In this document: positions 9,538 to 18,000 of the stretch, piece by piece | Layout of the letters: every line of letters begins with the position of its first letter | Position numbering within the stretch: the first letter of the stretch is position 1 | Assembly (NCBI GenBank): GCA_000708835.1 | Contig: DF237440.1 | Span: 50,043-70,594 of the forward strand | Direction: 5' to 3' | Length of the DNA stretch: 20,552 bases | From: Klebsormidium nitens | Taxonomy: Eukaryota; Streptophyta; Klebsormidiophyceae; Klebsormidiales; Klebsormidiaceae | Position numbers and translations under genes: made by a program | The notes under the pieces: model-generated | What the model saw: the letters and a program-made list of their open reading frames with translations, nothing else | The model's database searches: none | Told to the model about the DNA's origin: nothing

Positions 9538-9571
9538 CAACTTTCTGTCTGCAAAGTCAACTTTCTGTCTG
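9538..9571. repeat. Short direct repeat CAACTTTCTGTCTG
   Basis: The 14-mer occurs at 9538-9551 and again at 9558-9571, a 20-bp period, just upstream of ACS exon 1. It may be a simple slippage product. Confidence 0.8.
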
Positions 9572-10596
9572 ATCAACAAAGCACAGGGGAGGAACATTCT
9601 GACTGGGAAATCAGGAAAACCCTGCACCACCTGTGGTGGGTTTTCTAATCAAGGCACATGCAAAATTATTGCTTCAATGCGACCTAAAGAACCAGAAACA
9701 AATGTGCAACGTTGGGAAACATACAACCCAGGTGCAATTGAAAGCCTTACGAGTCTGCTCTTATCCCAAAACTTCGATCAGCAATACTTTGGCTGCTGCA
9801 AAAGAGAAAACATTCCAAACGCAATCGCAATCACAAATGAAAGCTGTACACTGCACAGGGGGAACTTGCACACTCCTAGAGAATCTAATGACAAGCCAGA
9901 ATTTCATTACAAGGATTCCAGCCTGGATTGCGCGATAGGTGCTGCCAGTAGTTGCGGCACCCTTAACAAGTGCCCTGATTGGCAGCATATGAGCAAGCAA
10001 GCAAGTCTCGAAAATCTATCTTGCAAACCTCTCTTTTCTTCCTTGAATGTGGTGGTGGTAAGACCCTAGCGACTGTGTTTGAATCAGAGCTCAATCAGAA
10101 ACAAAAGAGCGCAGACAAACGGCTCAAGCAATGCAAAAGTCACATATTATCTGGGAGACCGTCCGAGAACAAGCGCAATTCCGAAGAAATTAGCTGTACC
10201 TTAAATACTCTAAAACCTTTGAACGCTGCTCTCCCCCTCAGGATCAGACCATAATTCTGTTGTGCAACGCATGCACACCGGCGGGCGCCTTCCTTGACTG
10301 CACGACAATACCCAAGTTGCCTTGATCACATTGCCTCCATAACGAGGCCCCTTCTTCAAACGGTTCTAGCTCCCCTTGAAGTTGTGAGGACTTCCATTGG
10401 TGCTCTAGATTTCAATGCACAGCATTTTCTGCAGCTAGCTAGCAGATTTGCTGATGCTGCGCTGTGCATGCAAGCACCAGCAGATTTTAAGGGTCAAGTA
10501 TGCAGTCTGAAGTTTAACCTGACCCCTTCGGAGCCAATCGATAACAAATGGATAGCGCAAAGGGGATCCGTCACCGTCGGATAGCTCAAATCTTAC

Positions 10597-10724
10597 CTGG
10601 AGCAGCCGGGTTAAGCGCCACCTAACACAGTGCCTACTCTATGTGCCTCTTTGAACCGGGAGCTTCTAAGGTACCGTACCGCCACTGCTTCTCTGGCCAT
10701 CCGGTGCATACTGGGTGGAGCCAT
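10597..10724 (-). other. Candidate distal first exon of ACS
   Basis: A perfect minus-strand donor, CCAG|GTAAG, lies at 10598-10592. Upstream of it an ORF from ATG 10724 to TAA 10611 starts MAPPSMHRMAREAVAVRYLR, 37 residues, basic and resembling a targeting peptide. With the CCAG donor it would be a 5'-UTR exon with an upstream ORF. With an alternative TTAG|GTGGCG donor (exon end 10619) it would join exon 1 in frame. No family similarity supports either choice. Confidence 0.3.
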
Positions 10725-11700
10725 GTGTCAAAATGATGCGATTCTATTGGATCAATGATCGGGGAGGGAGCCCCTTCTCCAATGGACCGCAGCGGCATGT
10801 GCGCAAAGTGGCCAGCGCCATAATTAAATGTATACCTTGATCAAACCGAGGGCTCACACTTTTGCATAATGCACTTTGCTCATATCTGCGCGGCAGTCTG
10901 CTGCTTGAGTGCTGAAGATGCCGGCAAAGATTCCCAAGTGTCAAAAAGCCGAACCGGCCACTCACAAGATGCGGGCTGGCGCTGGCCTTGGCTCAAGCCT
11001 CAGAGCTCTGTTCACTTGTTCAGTTCAGCTCTGGGCGAAAGTCAAAGACGAACAGAACGACTCGGACTTCGTCATTGGAATGCTCTAGCATCTCCTGCTC
11101 CGCAGAAATCTGAGCGAAGCTCTGGCAGTTGTATTCTATCAACGTTATTTGCGACAAGCTCGCTGCAAAAGCGATCCACTTTCACACTGGGAACAGCTTG
11201 CCCACCTGGAATTAAGTGTCGACTCTTGCAAGTTGTAGAGTGCGCGCCTAGCGCAACTTGGCGAGTTCGATTGGTTTTTTTTGCTAGATTGTACGTGTGC
11301 AATGCCATTGAATTCGAAACAACTCATGCTCCGCAGCATTACAAGCACTTCGTTGTACCCCGTTGGCTAATTCAGCTTTGCTGCAATTAAGCACTGCGGA
11401 GAGCTGACGAAAGACCTCCAACGCGGGGGACAACTATTCTGTCAGCACCGTCAACGTTGTAGGCCGCCAAATGACCTAAAACAGAGAAGTGCAGCTTCTT
11501 CTTACACACCGATTGCCTACATAAACATCTTATAGCAACAAGCTGAGAAAAGCTGACTCACAGCTGATAAATCTTTATCTCTGGTTGGACTGGCTCCCTT
11601 TGTTCCGGTCAAGTTGAGCCCCTAAATGCAACCTCGGGGGGAGACAATGACAAGCACAAGTGTTTTATTTACTAACTGACTCGACCAAGAGGCCCGGCAG

Positions 11701-11735
11701 CTATGCGAACAGCCTTGCAGTATACATGCCGACTG
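11701..11735 (+). CDS. DMP exon with LPTGT-like motif
   Basis: Encodes YANSLAVYMPT and the first base of Gly, ending at an ACTG|GTGAGT donor. The acceptor at GGCAG (11699-11700) lies about 28 bp after a TACTAAC branch-point-like site. The frame is open back to 11651, so an earlier acceptor is possible. Confidence 0.6.
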
Positions 11736-12880
11736 GTGAGTCCTTCCCATACATCTGTGCTGGAGCTTTGATGCGCAGTGCTCAAATTCAGCTTTTGCCA
11801 TTGATCGCATATGTCTGCAGACCTGTCTTTGCAGCGGAAGAGTGTAGGGTGTTTCACAATTACACCTGGTAGTCCCTTTTTCACCAGAAGTCACTCAAAG
11901 GCTGTTCACTTTTCAGGAACCATTGCGGTGTGCGGTCTGCTAAGCCAGGTCATCCTGGATGCCGGTCAGTGCGGAAGACCGACCCCGCACAGTGGAGAAC
12001 TTGAAGTGGCCATGATGGGTATCATTACGACGTACGTACTCCTAAACCTTGCTCAACTCCTACAGGATCAATTGCACTGAAGGATGCACCAGGATTCTAG
12101 AGACGATAATGACAGTTTCTCATGCTTGAAGCTTATTTTCAACAGCAAATCGAACGATCCTGATTCTCAAAGAAACTGAGCTGTCGTCATACGACTGCTT
12201 GATGGTCTGATCGAGAAAGAGCAGCCGCTCTGCAAAACTTGGTTCCGAATTGGGCCAAAGGCCAACTGAAACAGGGCAGATGTTGCTCCTTTTCATCCTT
12301 TGTTGAGTAATAGATCTCACATGTAGTACGTTTGATCTGCATCTTCATTGACCTGCCTTGCCACTTCCCTCCGATTCCCGCGACTCTTTCCTCTCCTCGT
12401 TGCAGTGTTCTAGGCGTTGCCTGCTTTGTAAGCGCGTTCATCAAGATCGTTGGACGGCAGGAATTAGACCCAAGCGGCAAGCCAACCAGCAAGGTGATTG
12501 GCGTCCAGTACAAGTTCGTCACATGGCTTGAAGTCCGGGGCTTGACGTATAAGTTAACCGACAAAGGAAAAGCGCATTCCAAACAAGGGGGAAGAAGGAG
12601 AGGCTAGCAAGGGGAGCGATATAAGTACCAGACTGAAAAGAGAGTGAGGTGGTTTTTGGGCTGGTATTTGTGGGTCCACGCCTTGGTGAGCACCGTAGCC
12701 TTCTTCACATATACACTCACGACGTTGGTGGGAAGCACGTGCTTCTTCTACCTGCCCCCTCCGTTTAGCAAGGGTCCGCCGGCGCTTGTTGCGTTGATCT
12801 CCGCGATAGTGTTTGGCTTCCTGCCAACACCCGAGCCGGGCATCGATTTGGAGCATTTACTTGTACCATGGCCGATGTAG
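11701..12880 (+). CDS. DUF679 membrane protein (DMP family), 5' end not resolved
   Basis: DMP proteins are small plant membrane proteins with four transmembrane helices; Arabidopsis DMP8/DMP9 act in gamete fusion and others in senescence or ER/tonoplast membranes. Exons 11701-11735, 11917-12031 and 12406-12880 join in phase. The product reads YANSLAVYMPTGTI, matching the LLPTGT motif of helix 1, then LDAGQCG, a second helix around MMGIITTVLGVACFVSAF, the loop DPSGKPTSKVIGVQY, a third helix around WVHALVSTVAFF, CFFYLPPP, and a fourth helix LVALISAIVFGFLP, then TPEPGI. This is the DUF679 order, including the Cys-Phe-x-P and FPT--HGI equivalents. One in-frame TAG at 12605-12607 interrupts the last exon; a purine-rich intron of about 100 bp or a nonsense mutation could explain it. 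Start codon and N-terminus were not found. Confidence 0.8.
11917..12031 (+). CDS. DMP exon, helix 1 to helix 2
   Basis: 37 codons with split codons at both ends. TIAVCGLLSQVILDAGQCG covers the end of helix 1 and the Gly-x-Cys motif, and ELEVAMMGIIT starts helix 2. The acceptor is TTTTCAG and the donor AC|GTACGT. Reading on without splicing reaches a TGA at 12078, so the intron is needed. Confidence 0.75.
12406..12880 (+). CDS. DMP last exon(s), helices 2-4, interrupted by TAG
   Basis: A strong acceptor with a long pyrimidine tract (12376-12405) precedes VLGVACFVSAFIKIVGR. The frame then runs to TAG at 12878-12880 apart from a single TAG at 12605-12607. A possible intron runs from GTATAAG at 12547 to an AG at 12642 or 12648, keeps the frame and removes the stop, but it has almost no pyrimidine tract. 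The C-terminal half (WVHALVS to PTPEPGI) is clearly DUF679. Confidence 0.7.
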
Positions 12881-13062
12881 CTGATGTGGCGCAAGGGGCT
12901 GCTACCAGTGGGCCACGCGCATCGTCACCGGGGGTCCCCCTCAATGCGCGCAAGAAGGATATGGAGTCGCTGCATACGCCTGACAAGCTGGCAACGGACT
13001 CCAACAAGGGATTCCGCTTTAGGGCAGCCTTTGCTGCAGGGATCGGGCTTGGGAGAGATTGA
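12868..13062 (+). CDS. Small ORF of 64 residues overlapping the DMP stop
   Basis: Starts at ACCATGG, an optimal eukaryotic start context, and overlaps the last codons of DMP in another frame. It begins MADVADVAQGAATSGPRAS and is hydrophilic and probably disordered, with no known domain. It may be ordinary 3' UTR sequence, an alternatively spliced DMP tail or an independent small protein. I do not recognise it. Confidence 0.25.
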   Translation: MADVADVAQGAATSGPRASSPGVPLNARKKDMESLHTPDKLATDSNKGFRFRAAFAAGIGLGRD

Positions 13063-14937
13063 GAGCCACCCCGATGACAAGTAAGATCAGTGACGGCCTA
13101 CTGAATTATGTAGTAAAGAGTTTTTGAACTCCTACAAGACGGATCCAGCCTGCTAGCTACATATCAATTTGTGCTAGTAGGAGTAGGATGTATGCCTTCT
13201 TTGGGCAATACGTATGCGTGAGTCTCAGGCGCTACGTTGGACGTTGTCTGGTCGGAGTATAGAGCTCGCGGTTGTCCAACCATGGTACGTTGTTAGCGGC
13301 TCGATTTATACGACTAACCATGCGCAGCGGGCTTCAATTGAAAACCCGCACATGTTGAGTGCATGAACTAGGCATGCATTGCAGTCAATGCCCGATCATC
13401 TGCAAGCATGTGCATGGATAACTCATATGGCAAAGTTGCGCTTGCATGCACATATGTATATATAGTCGGAAGGACACAACTTTCATGAAAGTATGTTTTG
13501 GATGAATTATTTCGGTTTAGCTCAGCCTAACGTGCATCATGTTTGTTGACCGTCTGGCCCGGCAATGCGCATTCGAGCATGATCTTATGCGAACATGCAG
13601 CATGACCGTACGTCAGGCGGCTGCAGAGGTCACTTTAATGTCACTCGAATTGAACGCCGCCAGCCTGTCACTTTATTATTGCATGCAAGCCTGTGACAGA
13701 CGGCCCTGTTCAATGTACACGAATTGTTCATGCAATCGCTGCGCAGGCGTGGTCGGCCAACTCTGAACATGCATCGAAGGAGATTGCCCAGGTATTTATA
13801 TGCAAGAATTTTGATTTGGTGTACATGATCAAGCATATTTCGATAACATTTGTCATTGCAGCCCAGCCTACCAGTCTGGACTGTTCATCTCGCGACCGCA
13901 GGTCAAAGCATGCCGCTACTTCAGAGTTTTAAGCAATCATTTCAGTTTAAAAAACCAGTCAGAGCATCAACCATGTGCTTCAAAAGCTTCACGCTTGGCA
14001 GTGATGATTTCCTGAACAAACAACTTGAGTTTAAAGCTGCCATTTCGATTGTAAAAGTGTAGCTAACACTCGCAATCAATCTTACAAGTCGTGTAGCTCA
14101 ATGCTACAGAGCTTAACATGTGGTCAACAGACTTGACTAGAGTACACTTGGCACAAGCACAAGTAACAAAATGTCGAGAGATGTAGCCAACCGCCAATTA
14201 CAGCGAAGAAGGGGAGTGAGGTACTGGTCATTTTTTCTGGTCCATTACTCTCGTCCCAAGATCAGTTGATCGGACGTCCTTCGTGTACCGTCACCGAAGG
14301 ACCTTGCTTTTATGCCCGCTGCACAAAAGAACCAATATTTTGAGCGTCGAAGGCGGTTGCAACTTCGGTTGCAGTCGTGCTGAGAAGCACGCCTGCTTGA
14401 ATCAAGCCGACTGCTCTTGCTAAACAACTTAGGAACTAACTGTTGATGCTCAGGACTTTCTGTCGGAAAAGACCACAGCAGACGGCCCTGTAAGTCACCG
14501 ACGGCTGAATTGCTCAAGTCCTTCATATAATGCCAGTAGAAATTGCAGAAGTGTACAAAGACGACGCTATCCGTGCGTCTCTGCAATAGCCTACAAGTTC
14601 CTGACATTTCAGCGTCCAAGTTAAATGTCTTTGCAACGACTCGTTCCAATATCCCTACACGTTGAAGAAGCAATAGCAGGGTCGCAGAAGGCGCAAGAAA
14701 TAGCGACCTGTCAACCCCCGAACTTGGGAACCGGGTCTCACGGCGGCGACGCAAAGCAGCAGTCTTGGTATGATAAAACTCTACAAGAAGACCTGGTATC
14801 CATTTTGACTCGTAAAAGCGCAAAAACAACGCTTCTAAATCAGATAAGCGGCCTTTGGTGCTACTACCTTCCAGATTGTCCGAAAAGTTTCAACAGAATG
14901 GGTTCAGTGCCCACCTCGATTGCTAGTTTGTCCAGTT
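13063..14937. other. Convergent intergenic region, no recognised gene
   Basis: Lies between the 3' ends of the DMP gene (plus) and the LysM gene (minus), and should hold both 3' UTRs. The longest open frame is on the minus strand at 14245-14829 (194 codons, starting 109 bp past the LysM stop). It matches no family I know and is only slightly longer than chance would give. No clear AATAAA signal was found. Confidence 0.6.
13360..13773. promoter_or_regulatory. Cluster of eight CATGCA/TGCATG (RY-type) motifs
   Basis: Sites at about 13360, 13373, 13411, 13443, 13594, 13680, 13729 and 13768. About 0.2 are expected in 414 bp for a random hexamer on both strands. CATGCA is the RY core bound by plant B3 factors of the ABI3/FUS3/LEC2 group. 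The motif also appears elsewhere in the right half of the window, so it may simply be common in this genome. A TATATATAG stretch lies at about 13449. Confidence 0.4.
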
Positions 14938-15068
14938 CTAGGCGCTGAAGTCCCCGTTGGCAGACTTGGCTTCAGAGTTGAGCGTGTCTTTCACCTCCCG
15001 CCTGATGTTATCCAACTTGTCTTGCGATGTGCTGAAGTCCTTCCCATCCCGGTCACCCTTCTTCACAT
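14938..15068 (-). CDS. LysM gene exon 5 (C-terminal tail and stop)
   Basis: Two bases plus 42 codons and TAG at 14940-14938: VKKGDRDGKDFSTSQDKL, DNIRREVKDTLNSEAK, then SANGDFSA. The tail is hydrophilic and likely helical. The acceptor is GATGCAG. The exon is in phase with exon 4, giving YKHVKKG across the join. Confidence 0.85.
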
Positions 15069-18000
15069 CTGCATCGACAAAAAGGATTAACCCGCCGTCA
15101 ATTCCTCACAATTTCGGTTTCAATCATCGGGACGGCAAAGCGCAAACTGTACTGCGAGGTGGTTTCGTGAGGATGTCAAATTGAGAACATTGTTAAGAGC
15201 GGAGACTAGCCTCGCTTGCCAAACAGGGGTGATTGCTGCAGAACGGCGGCCAAATTTTTCGTTGATTTGCGACGCAAACTTGCGAAGTTCCGCTGAAGAA
15301 GAAAGCAACGAGCAGAATCAGCGTGGTAACGAACTTACAAGGACAACGAGTAACAGACGAGGGTTTCCGAAAACAGAGCTTTCAGAGGGACTGGTCTGAG
15401 CATCAAAAGCTACCACCTTTTGGCAGTGACATGAGGTTTGCAGAAGCACACGGACAAGGGAGGTGGAGGTTAAGTATAAGCGGCCGTAGCGGACGATAAG
15501 GACGATAATCGACAAGCTGAGAACCATGCCGCACTCACTGTAAGATGATAAAAAAGGAGTTGTTCCACTTGCAAGGATGATCAATGAGTCATAGGCTTCG
15601 CATAGTGGGTTATCAGACATATTTCCAGTCAGCCAGAGCAATCGCTTATCGTTTCGGCGACAGCTTGAGCCCGTCAAAACTTCAACATTCCCTGGTTCTG
15701 ACGAGACAAGGCTTTCTTCAAAACCGGAACCGTCTGCACTGTCGAAATCGAACCAGTAAAAAATCCGGTAAGTGCCAACTCACGCTTATACGCAAGGTAC
15801 GCCCCCGCTCCCACCGCAAGCAGCAGCAGACCCCCCGCGACTTTCTGCCCCTTCTTCTCCTCAAACTCCACGCCAATGTCCTGCCTGTTTCCATAGCGCT
15901 TCAAACCCACAAAGTCCTTCTCCCCAGATCCGTCCCGCGAACCTCCCTTACCGCCAAAGCCCAGGAACCCCCCCTTCCTCTCCGGCCCCCTCAGCTCTGG
16001 CACCGCAACCTTCCTGTCAATCTCAGCGTGGGGGTGGTGCGCCTGGTGCGCCCCGCTCTTATCCTCCCCCCCGCCAAACAGCCCGAACAAACCCCCCTTC
16101 TTTCCATCGTGCCGGGCAGCGGCTGCTTTGTCAGCGTCTGTTCCCGGGATCGGGGTTTTCGGGTCCCATGTGGAACCATAACCGTGTTCCTTACGGTGGG
16201 TCTCGACACCAGGGACCTTCACATGGACGTCCTTCTCGTGGGTGCCGAGGGAGTAGGTCTTCATGTTGATCTCCTTGTCATGCTTATGGATCGCGGCGGT
16301 GGGGACATCGACGTGGACGTCCTTCTTGCCGAGCGAGACCGTCGGAATCTGGAGGAGCAAATCCACAAGGGCTGAGTTCAATCTGTTCATGCTGTTATAT
16401 TTGTCACTCTGTCGTGAGGGAAACAATCGGCTGTCCAAAGTATCTGGGCGAATATTGATGCTGATTGTGTGTGAAAAACGACCGAGACCAACCTTAGAGT
16501 GGGGAGACAATCAGTTCAGCTGAGCCCTGACGATCAAGGCAGACTTTGCCGTTGCGATCAACTGTATGCGATGCTCATTCCTGCCCCAGGTTAAGGCAGG
16601 GTTCACCAGGGGTCAAGGTTATTGTGTGAAACAATCTGTGCCTCCTCAAAAGCAAACCAAGTGATGACGGTTCAGATTAAACTCCTCTCATGGCTGTTGA
16701 TGAACCAACACATTCGGACTAACATTCGGCAGCCCCGTATCGATTGAGGTATACATCAGATTCTCAAGCAAACTGTTCCTCGCCCCTCAGAAATCCGAAC
16801 GAAAAGCTTGACAAGCCGAGTGCACAGACCTTTCGCACTTTTAACTCCACCACCAGGCCCCTCAGCCAAGAACCCTGAATGTTAAACTCAACACGAAACG
16901 CGTGGACCAGTCATCTCAACACCTTTCCATTTTGGGGTCTACCCTTACCTTCATTTTAAGACAAGGCGGGAGCTGTGAGTAAGCGCAAACACGTTGAAGC
17001 TCCAACACGTGGACTCAAGAAAAAACCGTACGCACCTCGACCTTCTTATCGTGGCGCTCGAGAGACCATGTGGGCACTGTGACCTCCTTCTTGTGCGTCT
17101 CGACGGTCGGGGTGGGAATGCTGACGTCCTTGTGGCCGCGGTCGACAGACAGCGTCGGGACGTGCACCTGCGCATGGCCCTTGTTGACGTGGACAGCTGG
17201 CACGTCCACAGTCCTGTCCTTCAGCACGGGCTTGGAAGAATAGCCCCTGCAGAAGAGGGGGAGAAATGACATTAAGTGACACAATGCCGACTAAATTGAG
17301 AGAGCGATACAACTCCGTAAAAAGCCCCCCCTCGTTCATTTTGAGCACAGCGTAATTGGCTCTTGCATTCCCTGATACGCCCCAGCGTTTTGCCATTGAG
17401 CACAGCCCCTAAAGTGCAAGTAAGGGGCACTCCTGTCGACTGCCGAAATGCACTTTGTGTCGAATGGAATGTGTTAAACCGGGAGATAAGTTTTTGCCCT
17501 TGATTGCCGTGGAACAATAAGCTTTTGCACTCATACGTTGACGCCCTGATATTTTTAAGCAAGGGCTTTGAATGATGATTGGGGAGCGACCAGAATACTG
17601 GAAAGGGCTATTGTGCTCGCTGCAAGGAGCTCATGTTGGACTGTGCTTTTATTAGAAGAGGGAACATTTTTCAAGAAGGGGAGGAGTCTGAGCGAACCAC
17701 GTCCCCATCGGGGCTGCAGAGCTGTGAAACATCTAGTAGCGCTTTCCTTGACGAACTAAAGTGCTACAAGTAAAAGGCAGATCCAGGGGCAAGAAAAGAC
17801 AGTAAGGTTGGTACATCTGTCTGCCCTTAGCTCCTCATGATCCAACTGAGAGAGCAGCAACTATCTTTTATTTCGACCATGCATGCACTGGCTAGAGAGC
17901 CAACGCATTTTGCTCTTAAGGACGTTCAAAAAACCAAACAAGGTTGACAACAGGGTTATCTTGGACCTATGTCCACCCTCTGGCGAAGCAATGCCAGAGC

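Larger units (their letters stand above)
9464..11700. other. Divergent intergenic region between ACS and DMP
   Basis: About 2.2 kb that should contain the promoters of both genes and the missing 5' exon(s) of the DMP gene. Plus-strand open frames at 9677-10069, 10294-10584 and 10869-11390 are near the length expected by chance and match no family I recognise. A TACTAAC branch-point-like site lies at about 11668. No TATA box or tRNA was identified with confidence. Confidence 0.6.

Noticed and set aside
9677-10069. 130-codon plus-strand frame with RWETYNPGAIESL, loosely recalling eIF3k N-termini
   Set aside because: The resemblance covers only a few residues, does not continue, and there are no supporting neighbouring exons.
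10869-11390. 173-codon plus-strand frame upstream of DMP
   Set aside because: Length is near the chance expectation in about 20 kb, it has no domain, and no donor in it joins the DMP exon convincingly. A shorter frame from 10918 starting MPAKIPKCQKAEP was considered as DMP exon 1 and left out for the same reason.
13539-13766. 75-codon frame about 85 bp after a TATATATAG stretch
   Set aside because: The TATA-like stretch lies in a TA-rich, repeat-like stretch, and the frame is Cys/Met-rich without any recognisable domain.
15584-16375. 263-codon plus-strand open frame
   Set aside because: It is the antisense shadow of LysM exon 4, whose repeats, splice phases and domain content fix the minus strand as coding.
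17579-17773. Short plus-strand frame with YCARCKE, a possible zinc knuckle
   Set aside because: Only one Cys-x-x-Cys pair with no proper second pair; it lies inside a LysM intron without splice support.
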